Notes under the pieces: generated by a model | Database searches by the model: none | What the model saw: only the letters and a program-made list of their open reading frames with translations | Told to the model about the DNA's origin: nothing | Position numbers and translations under genes: made by a program | Shown here: positions 6,911-12,236 of the stretch, piece after piece | Numbering within the stretch: position 1 is the first letter of the stretch | Layout of the letters: each line of letters starts with the position of its first letter | Assembly: GCA_937916025.1 (NCBI GenBank) | Contig: CALGGX010000298.1 | Location: forward strand, 1-12,236 | Origin: an uncultured Selenomonadales bacterium | Lineage (GTDB): Bacteria; Bacillota_C; Negativicutes; Selenomonadales; Selenomonadaceae | Direction of reading: 5' to 3' | DNA length: 12,236 nucleotides

Positions 6911-7683
6911 TATCGCCGCGCAATCTCAAGTGCAAATTCTTGACAGAGCTCGCCGATATTTCGATCATACTCTTCGTCGGTCAGCTCATTGTTTGAAATA
7001 ATCCTCACGCCCAAAAACGGCACATTGTAATCGCAACAAATTTGAGCCGCAACGTTGGTCTCCATCTCTTCGCATAACGAACCAAACTGTTTATTCAGGC
7101 GTTTGATGACAGATTTTTTGCAATGCCAAGCATTACTCGTCAATATTTTGCCTTCATGAATTTTGCCGTGCGTGTAACTTCGACCGACTTCACGCGCAAT
7201 CTCCAACAGGTTTGCATTCGCCGGAAAATCAATTTTATCGACAAAAGCTCCGCTCGACGCATCATAAACACGGTTACCGAGTAATGCATTGTCGCCGCCG
7301 ACCTTGCGGGCACCGATATCGAGAGTGCTTGCGCCGAGCACTATGTCGCGCTTATGAATGTTTCGATGATGCGCGCCCGCCGTCCCCTGATTGATCACTG
7401 CCGACGGCTGAAAATGTTCTATTCCCAATGCGGTTGATGCCGCCGCATTTCCGCCGCCGATTTCCGTCACGGAAATGATCAACGGACAGCCTTTATATTC
7501 GCCGCTCACGAATCTCCAAACGCCGATTTTGTGTTCGCGACGATTGTCGAGTGCCGCAATCATTATTTCGGTCTCAACTTCCATTGCACCGGAGATCATT
7601 ATCGCGCCGGCAAATGCGTTGGCACTCAACAGCAAGAATATTGCCGGGATCAGAAACAAAATTCGCGCTCGAATCGCTTTCAA
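6892..7683 (-). CDS. Exported 5'-methylthioadenosine/S-adenosylhomocysteine nucleosidase-like protein
   Basis: This 263-residue member of the nucleoside phosphorylase/nucleosidase superfamily has an N-terminal signal peptide (about 1-25, ending in ANAFA). Landmarks are SGAMEVETEI at 31-40 (like GAMEEEV of MTA/SAH nucleosidase, Glu37 at the Glu12 position), VTEIGGGNAAAS at 72-83, INQGTAGA at 97-104, CEEMETNVAAQIC at 204-216 (catalytic Glu208) and VRIISNNEL at 226-234. In the E. coli enzyme the last motif holds the catalytic Asp197; here Asn231 occupies that place, so specificity or activity may differ. The start is TTG at 7683, chosen because CCCTCC at 7693-7698 (GGAGGG on the coding strand) is nine bases away. 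The first internal ATG (residue 29) would give a cytosolic enzyme without a leader. It follows the macro-domain gene by six bases and overlaps thiE tail to tail. Confidence 0.8.
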   Translation of the reverse strand: MKAIRARILFLIPAIFLLLSANAFAGAIMISGAMEVETEIMIAALDNRREHKIGVWRFVSGEYKGCPLIISVTEIGGGNAAASTALGIEHFQPSAVINQGTAGAHHRNIHKRDIVLGASTLDIGARKVGGDNALLGNRVYDASSGAFVDKIDFPANANLLEIAREVGRSYTHGKIHEGKILTSNAWHCKKSVIKRLNKQFGSLCEEMETNVAAQICCDYNVPFLGVRIISNNELTDEEYDRNIGELCQEFALEIARRYYETVK

Positions 7684-7689
7684 TGCAAA

Positions 7690-8157
7690 TCACCCTCCGA
7701 ATAAAACCAGATAAACCGTCATCGAGTCGTCTGTCGACAGGAATTTTTCGATCGCCGTCCGCGCACAATCGAGCGCAATTTCGTACGGCACGCCGAAAAT
7801 TCCCGAAGAGATCAGCGGAAACGCGATCGACTTACAGCCCTTCTCTCGCGCGAGTTTCAGCGAATTGGCGTAGCAGTTCCAAAGCAAGGCAACTTCGCCG
7901 TCCGAACCGCCGCGCCAGATTGGTCCCGCCGTGTGAATGATGATCTTCGCATCGAGATCGAACGCCGCCGTCGCGACCGCTTCGCCGGTTCTGATCGGCG
8001 CAACGCGATTGCATGCCGCACGGAGTTTAACCGCTCCCGCCGCACGGAAGATCGCTCCGCACACGCCGCCGCCCTCGAGCAGTTGAGTGTTAGCCGCATT
8101 GACGATCGCATCGACCTTCATTCGAGTGATATCGCCGTGAATTATTTCAAACGACAT
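7690..8157 (-). CDS. Macro domain protein, probable ADP-ribose-derivative hydrolase
   Basis: This 155-residue single macro domain shows GDITRMKVDAIVNAANTQLL (residues 8-27), GGGVCGAIFRAAG at 29-41, TGEAV, IIIHTAGPIW, and PLISSGIFGVP near 113-123, which form the ADP-ribose binding loops. Relatives bind ADP-ribose and remove O-acetyl-ADP-ribose or mono-ADP-ribose from proteins or nucleic acids. The usual GGGVDGAIH has become GGGVCGAIF: Cys33 replaces an Asp that is catalytic in E. coli YmdB, while Asn20 and Asn23 of VNAAN remain. No signal peptide is seen, so it is cytoplasmic. The ATG at 8157 follows GGAGG by eight bases. It is the first gene of a two-gene operon with the exported nucleosidase. 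Confidence 0.9.
   Translation of the reverse strand: MSFEIIHGDITRMKVDAIVNAANTQLLEGGGVCGAIFRAAGAVKLRAACNRVAPIRTGEAVATAAFDLDAKIIIHTAGPIWRGGSDGEVALLWNCYANSLKLAREKGCKSIAFPLISSGIFGVPYEIALDCARTAIEKFLSTDDSMTVYLVLFGG
7693..7698 (-). promoter_or_regulatory. Shine-Dalgarno deciding the TTG start of the exported nucleosidase
   Basis: The coding strand reads GGAGGG nine bases before the TTG at 7681-7683. This makes the signal-peptide form the likely product rather than an ATG start at residue 29. Confidence 0.65.
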
Positions 8158-8186
8158 AAAAAATTCCTCCCCGATCGTTTTTAATC

Positions 8187-8217
8187 ATTGTATCATCAAT
8201 CGAAATAATGTACAATG
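8187..8217. promoter_or_regulatory. Symmetric divergent promoter region between the macro-domain gene and purA
   Basis: CATTGTA at 8187-8193 and TACAATG at 8211-8217 form a perfect 7-bp inverted repeat with a 17-base gap. On the plus strand TTGTAT (8188-8193) and TACAAT (8211-8216), 17 bases apart, can serve as -35 and -10 of purA. On the minus strand the same hexamers serve in reverse for the macro-domain operon. The -10s are good and the -35s weak. It might instead be an operator; both uses are inferred. Confidence 0.5.
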
Positions 8218-8258
8218 CGATCGGTTTTTTTATTGCCAAAATCGAAAGGAAGATTGAA

Positions 8259-9542
8259 ATGTCAGCAGTGGTAATCACCGGCACGCAATGGGGCGACGAG
8301 GGCAAGGGCAAAATCGTCGATTACTTGGCGTCTCGCGCGGACGTCGTCGTGCGTTTTCAAGGCGGCTCCAATGCCGGGCACACCGTCACCGTCAACGGCG
8401 AGGAATATAAATTGCGGCTCCTGCCGTCGGGGATATTGTATCCGAAAGCACTGTGCGTGATTGGAAACGGCGTGGTGCTCGATCCTGCCGTCGTGCTCGA
8501 GGAGATCGACGCAATGAACGCGCGCGGCATTGATACCGGTTCGATCAGAATTTCAAATCGCGCGCACGTCGTCATGCCGTATCATAAATTGATCGACGAG
8601 CTCGGCGAGGCACTCCGCGCGGATAAAAAGATCGGCACGACCAAGCGCGGCATCGGACCGTGCTACATCGACAAAGACGATCGGATCGGAATTCGCGTTT
8701 GCGATCTGATCGATCGGGAAGAGTTCGAAGCGAAATTGCGTTCGATCCTGCCGACGAAGAATTTGATTCTCGAGCGCATTTATGATCACGCGCCGTTCGA
8801 TCTCGATGCGATTCTCGCCGAGTACAATGCTTATGCCGAGCGGCTGAAGCCGTACGTTTGCGATACGATCACGTTGCTCAATCGCGAGCTCGGTGCCGGT
8901 AAGAAAGTGCTGTTTGAAGGCGCGCAGGCTACGATGCTCGATATCGATTACGGCACATACCCGTACGTGACGGCAAGCCATCCGATCAGCGGCGGCGTGG
9001 GAGTCGGCGCGGGAGTTGCTCCGAAGCGTCTCGATTGCGTGGGCGGCGTCGTCAAGGCGTATTGCACGCGCGTCGGCGAAGGTTCTTTTCCGACAGAGCA
9101 GTTGAATGACATCGGCGAGAAGATCAGAAATTGCGGACATGAATTCGGCACGGTGACGGGTCGTCCTCGTCGGACGGGCTGGCTCGATGCTTGCGTTGTG
9201 AAATACGCCGGACAATTGAGCGGCATCGATTACATGGCGGTGACTCGGCTCGACATTCTCGATACGTTTGACGAGATCAAGATGTGCGTCGGCTACAAAC
9301 TCGACGGCGAGATCATCGACGAAATTCCGGCGTCATTGAAAGTGCTCGCGCGCGTCGAACCGGTTTACGAGACGTTTGACGGTTGGAAGACTCCCATCAG
9401 CGATATCAGATCGTATGATCAATTGCCGACGAATGCAAAAAAATATCTCGAGCGAATGGAGGAAGTCACCGACATTGCACTCGGGATTGTATCGGTCGGT
9501 CCGAACAGAGATCAGACCATCGTCTTGAAAGAATTGATTTGA
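8259..9542 (+). CDS. purA: Adenylosuccinate synthetase
   Basis: This 427-residue protein has the usual length for PurA, which joins IMP and aspartate with GTP to make adenylosuccinate, the first committed step to AMP. It has TQWGDEGKGKIVDYLA (about 9-24, GTP-binding loop), GGSNAGHTV (35-43, catalytic His41), TKRGIGPCYIDK, FEGAQATMLDIDYGTYPYVTAS, TGRPRRTGWLD and the C-terminal VGPNRDQTI. The ATG at 8259 is chosen over an in-frame ATG at 8208 because the latter lies inside the likely promoter, while AAAGGAAG at 8245-8252 precedes 8259 and family proteins begin at about this point (MSxVVxGxQWGDEGKG). The stop TGA overlaps the ATG of the methyltransferase M2, so M2 may be translated with purA. 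It is cytoplasmic and complete. Confidence 0.97.
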   Translation: MSAVVITGTQWGDEGKGKIVDYLASRADVVVRFQGGSNAGHTVTVNGEEYKLRLLPSGILYPKALCVIGNGVVLDPAVVLEEIDAMNARGIDTGSIRISNRAHVVMPYHKLIDELGEALRADKKIGTTKRGIGPCYIDKDDRIGIRVCDLIDREEFEAKLRSILPTKNLILERIYDHAPFDLDAILAEYNAYAERLKPYVCDTITLLNRELGAGKKVLFEGAQATMLDIDYGTYPYVTASHPISGGVGVGAGVAPKRLDCVGGVVKAYCTRVGEGSFPTEQLNDIGEKIRNCGHEFGTVTGRPRRTGWLDACVVKYAGQLSGIDYMAVTRLDILDTFDEIKMCVGYKLDGEIIDEIPASLKVLARVEPVYETFDGWKTPISDIRSYDQLPTNAKKYLERMEEVTDIALGIVSVGPNRDQTIVLKELI

Positions 9543-10558
9543 TGAACAACGCATTGCTTAAGTGTGTTGAAATATGCGCCGGCGCGGGCGGGCAGGCACT
9601 CGGTCTGGAACGCGCCGGTTTTTCTCATGCGGCTTTGATCGAATACGAAAAAGACTATTGCGAAATGTTGAGGAGCAATCGTCCGCAATGGAATGTGCTT
9701 TGCAAAGATGTGCGCGACTTCAGCGGCAGAGATTACATCGGCATCGATCTGCTTGCCGGAGGCGTTCCATGTCCGCCGTTCTCGATTGCCTCAAAACAAC
9801 TCGGTCAAAATGACGAACGAGATCTGTTTCCGGAAGCAATTCGATTGATCGAAGAGATTAAACCGCGCGCCGTCCTGCTTGAAAATGTTCGCGGGTTTTT
9901 GGATAAGAAATTTGATGATTATCGCAAACAAATCCTCGACGACATACAACATCTCGGCTATCGCGTCGAAATTAAACTCGTCAATGCATCGGATTTTGGA
10001 GTTTCGCAACTTCGTCCGCGCGTTGTGATTGTCGGCATTCGCAATGAAGAATCCGGCACGTTTGCGTTTCCGACGATTGAAAACATAGAGATGCCTACGG
10101 TCGGTGAACTTCTTAAGCCGTTGATGGGCAAGAATAATTGGCGCGGGCTCGATGCTTGGGTTAAACGCGCAAACAGAATTGCTCCTACAATCGTCGGCGG
10201 GAGTAAAAAACATGGCGAACCGGATTTGGGACCGATGCGAGCGCGAAAGGCATGGGCAGAACTCGGCGTCGACGGTTGCGGAGTGGCAAATGACGCGCCT
10301 GATGAGAACTTTCAAGGCATGCCGCGTTTGACGAAAGAAATGCTTGCTTTAATTCAAGGCTTTCCGCCGGATTGGAATTTCGGAACTCGCAAGACGATCG
10401 CTTGTCGAATGATCGGTAATGCATTCCCGCCGCCCGTTGCCGAACGGATCGGTATCGAGATAAGAAAGTGCCTTGAATATGGAAAACGTGTTGATTCTCG
10501 ATGCTCGCAAAGAGTACCACAAATTTCTGATCGACAACAAAGTACTAACGTTGACTGA
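9542..10558 (+). CDS. DNA (cytosine-5-) methyltransferase M2, modification partner of the NgoMIV-like nuclease
   Basis: This 338-residue protein shows the AdoMet motif EICAGAGGQALGLERAGF (about 10-27), GGVPCPPFS with catalytic Cys77, LLENVRGF at 112-119 (ENV), QLRPR at 156-160, a target recognition region at about 180-265, and IQGFPPDW followed by RMIGNAFPPPVAE (289-301). PCPPFS and GNAFPPPVA are the variant used by a subgroup of C5 methyltransferases, and the adjacent nuclease suggests GCCGGC as target. The ATG at 9542 overlaps the purA stop, so no separate promoter is evident. A TTG just before it would add one residue. The last 80 bases overlap the nuclease gene, and the C-terminal tail beyond about residue 317 is encoded only in that overlap and looks unconserved. 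It is not a close copy of M1; the two share only family motifs. Confidence 0.95.
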   Translation: MNNALLKCVEICAGAGGQALGLERAGFSHAALIEYEKDYCEMLRSNRPQWNVLCKDVRDFSGRDYIGIDLLAGGVPCPPFSIASKQLGQNDERDLFPEAIRLIEEIKPRAVLLENVRGFLDKKFDDYRKQILDDIQHLGYRVEIKLVNASDFGVSQLRPRVVIVGIRNEESGTFAFPTIENIEMPTVGELLKPLMGKNNWRGLDAWVKRANRIAPTIVGGSKKHGEPDLGPMRARKAWAELGVDGCGVANDAPDENFQGMPRLTKEMLALIQGFPPDWNFGTRKTIACRMIGNAFPPPVAERIGIEIRKCLEYGKRVDSRCSQRVPQISDRQQSTNVD

Positions 10559-11348
10559 AGACGGTACGGCTTCCAATGCCGACGCAAGCAACGCACCTTC
10601 CAAGTCGATTGCAAGACTCATTGCGAAAAAACTTGGCGCATGTATCGAGCAAAAACTCAAAGGTCAAACTGCCGAAACGTTGTTCGAGCAGGCGACGATG
10701 CAGTTCATCGCCGACACGTTTCCGAAACTTCAGCACTTGCGTCCCGGCAATTGGACAGTGTTGAATTCAGGCAATCAGAGTGCCGTTAAAACTTCCGACT
10801 TCGCGCAATACGAACATCTTGCGTATTTGTCGAAAATTGTCGACGACAATCGATTGCTTGCAACGATGCTCGGCAACGATTACATGATCGCGCCCGACAT
10901 AGTCATTTACCGCGATCTTTGCGACGACGAAGAGATCAATCAATCGCAGTGCATTGTCAATGCCGAAGTCGGAAGAATGGCGGCTTTGAGAAAATGCAAC
11001 GGCGGCAAACCGATCTTGCACGCGTCGATCTCGGCGAAATGGACGATGCGAAGCGATCGCGCGCAAAACAGTCGAACGGAAGCATTGAATTTGATCAGAA
11101 ATCGCAAGGGGCATCTGCCGCACATTGTCGTCGTTACCGGCGAACCGTTGCCGTCAAGAATTGCGTCATTGGCTATGGGAACCGGCGATGTGGATTGCGT
11201 ATATCACTTTGCGTTGTATGAACTGCTCGAAGCCGTTCGGGAATATGCTCGACATGGGCGCGAAGACATCATCGAAACACTTAACAATTTGGTTGACGGC
11301 AAGCGATTGAAAGATATTTCCGATCTGCCGCCGGATTTAAGTTGTTAA
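10479..11348 (+). CDS. NgoMIV-like type II restriction endonuclease R2 (predicted GCCGGC)
   Basis: This 289-residue protein has an almost exact match in length (286 in NgoMIV) and in key blocks: LQHLRPGNW (84-92), HASISAKW (181-188), MRSDRAQNSRTEALNLIRNRKG (190-211, split here only for description), LPHIVVVTGEPLPSRIAS (213-230), VDCVYHFALYEL (238-249) and DGKRLKDISDLPPDL near the end. As recalled from the NgoMIV structure, the active site uses Glu70, Asp140, Lys187 and Glu201, and Arg191, Asp193 and Arg194 read the CCGG core; all occur here at the same numbers, and Arg227 is also kept. It should cut GCCGGC as a tetramer, acting with two sites. ATG 10479 is preferred over TTG 10473 because it aligns with the NgoMIV start. 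It overlaps M2 by 80 bases and shares a TTAA with the convergent TRAP gene. Confidence 0.93.
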   Translation: MENVLILDARKEYHKFLIDNKVLTLTEDGTASNADASNAPSKSIARLIAKKLGACIEQKLKGQTAETLFEQATMQFIADTFPKLQHLRPGNWTVLNSGNQSAVKTSDFAQYEHLAYLSKIVDDNRLLATMLGNDYMIAPDIVIYRDLCDDEEINQSQCIVNAEVGRMAALRKCNGGKPILHASISAKWTMRSDRAQNSRTEALNLIRNRKGHLPHIVVVTGEPLPSRIASLAMGTGDVDCVYHFALYELLEAVREYARHGREDIIETLNNLVDGKRLKDISDLPPDLSC

Positions 11349-12236
11349 TGCGAGTGAGCGTCTTCGACATCTTCCCCGTCCGAATCGTCATCCGCCTCCG
11401 TGCGGTTCTTACGCAATTGCATCACGAAAATCGCCGCGAAGATCGACAGCCCGATCACGTCCGTCAAAATCCCCGGTTTGATCATCAGCAAACCGCCGCC
11501 GCCAAGAATCACACGCTCCAACATCGACATCGGTCGCGCCAAAAATCCGATCAGCGAGCTCGACAGCGCAATCATTCCGACAATCGCCGTCAACAGCGAC
11601 AACATCAATCCGCCCGTCACGCCGTCAATCAATAACAGCTCCGGATTCAGCACGAACATGTACGGGATGATGAACGCCGCAATCGCCAACTTCGAGGCAT
11701 TGACGCCGGTCTTGAGCGCATTGCCGCCGCTGATGCCCGCTCCCGCATACGCCGCGAGCGCGACCGGCGGAGTCACGTCCGCTATGATGCCGAAGTAGAA
11801 CACAAACATATGCGCCGCAAGGATCGGTACGCCCATCTGTATCAATGCCGGTGCCGCAATCGTCGACGTGATGACGTAGTTCGCCGTGGTCGGAACGCCC
11901 ATGCCGAGCACTATCGCCGTCAGCATCGTGAAAAACATCGACGGCAACAACAATCCGCCCGACAGTTCGAGCAAACCCGACGCCATTTTCAAACCGACGC
12001 CCGTCTTCGTCACGACGCCGATTATGATGCCCGCCGCCGCGCATGCCACCAATACGCCGAGCACTCCGCGCGCGCCTTTTTCCAATCCGTGAACGATCTC
12101 GATCGGCTTCATTCGCGTCGATTTCCGCAATGCCGAACAGACAATCGACAAAATCATCGCGACCAACGCCGCGCGCATCGGACTGTAGCCGCTCACCAAC
12201 AACCACACGATCACAATCAACGGAATTGCCAAATGC
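11345..12236 (-). CDS. TRAP transporter fused permease, C-terminal part (partial)
   Basis: The frame is open to the right edge, so the start lies outside the window; about 296 residues are visible. It is a highly hydrophobic protein with many membrane segments and the DctM-type signature LGMGVPTTANYVI, then a helix region with GIIADVTPPVALAAYAGAGIS, typical of 4TM/12TM fused TRAP permeases. Such proteins import organic acids using an ion gradient, together with a periplasmic TAXI- or DctP-type binding protein, which is not in view. The tail after the last membrane segment is charged and acidic (DDDSDGEDVEDAHSH). Its stop TAA lies in the palindrome TTAA and overlaps the R2 stop by four bases, with no terminator between. 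The substrate cannot be told from the permease. Confidence 0.88.
   Translation of the reverse strand, partial: HLAIPLIVIVWLLVSGYSPMRAALVAMILSIVCSALRKSTRMKPIEIVHGLEKGARGVLGVLVACAAAGIIIGVVTKTGVGLKMASGLLELSGGLLLPSMFFTMLTAIVLGMGVPTTANYVITSTIAAPALIQMGVPILAAHMFVFYFGIIADVTPPVALAAYAGAGISGGNALKTGVNASKLAIAAFIIPYMFVLNPELLLIDGVTGGLMLSLLTAIVGMIALSSSLIGFLARPMSMLERVILGGGGLLMIKPGILTDVIGLSIFAAIFVMQLRKNRTEADDDSDGEDVEDAHSH

Noticed and set aside
8217..8232. Possible intrinsic terminator at GCGATCGG followed by seven T.
   Set aside because: There is no stable stem; CGATCG is only a 6-base self-complementary word, and the site lies in the purA leader just after the likely -10.
8208..8258. Upstream ATG extending PurA by 17 residues.
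   Set aside because: The ATG at 8208 overlaps the promoter hexamers and has no ribosome binding site; family proteins start at the ATG at 8259.
8553..9215. A 220-codon minus-strand open frame inside purA.
   Set aside because: PurA is complete and conserved on the plus strand; the antisense product is Arg-rich and shows no family motif.
11625..12206. A 193-codon minus-strand open frame in another frame of the TRAP permease.
   Set aside because: The main frame gives a membrane protein with the DctM signature; this one is charged low-complexity sequence.

Overview
The window reads like a chromosomal segment of a moderately GC-rich bacterium. Purine-rich Shine-Dalgarno sites (GGAGG/GAGGAGG), TTG and GTG starts, tight operons and several exported proteins that look periplasmic or envelope-associated suggest a diderm Firmicute such as a member of the Negativicutes. 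This placement is an inference from style and gene content; there is no rRNA or tRNA to anchor it.

Layout, left to right. (1) Bases 1-2124, plus strand: the end of thiM (hydroxyethylthiazole kinase), an MTH1187-type thiamine-binding protein, a C5-cytosine DNA methyltransferase (M1) and an overlapping restriction-endonuclease-like gene (R1) that is split by a one-base frameshift near 1575. Every junction is an overlap. (2) Bases 2148-6118, minus strand: a compact four-gene operon of exported proteins. All four carry a related N-terminal domain, and two carry it fused through a coiled coil to TPR arrays of 3 and about 12 repeats. I know of no described system with this architecture, and it is the best candidate here for something new. 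(3) Bases 6137-6910, plus strand: thiE behind a good sigma-70-like promoter. (4) Bases 6892-8157, minus strand: a macro-domain gene followed by an exported MTA/SAH-nucleosidase-like gene, the latter overlapping thiE tail to tail. (5) Bases 8187-8217: a symmetric divergent promoter region. (6) Bases 8259-11348, plus strand: purA, a second C5-cytosine methyltransferase (M2), and a close relative of the restriction enzyme NgoMIV (R2) that keeps the active-site and CCGG-reading residues at NgoMIV positions. (7) Bases 11345-12236, minus strand: the C-terminal part of a fused TRAP transporter permease, which shares a TTAA stop-codon palindrome with R2.

The themes are thiamine salvage (ThiM, thiamine-binding protein, ThiE), purine and nucleoside handling (PurA, nucleosidase, macro domain), two type II restriction-modification modules each attached to the tail of a housekeeping gene, and a cell-envelope operon. 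There is no integrase, transposase, tRNA, CRISPR array or origin, and no intergenic gap exceeds about 100 bases. The two true gaps (6119-6211 and 8158-8258) are promoter regions.
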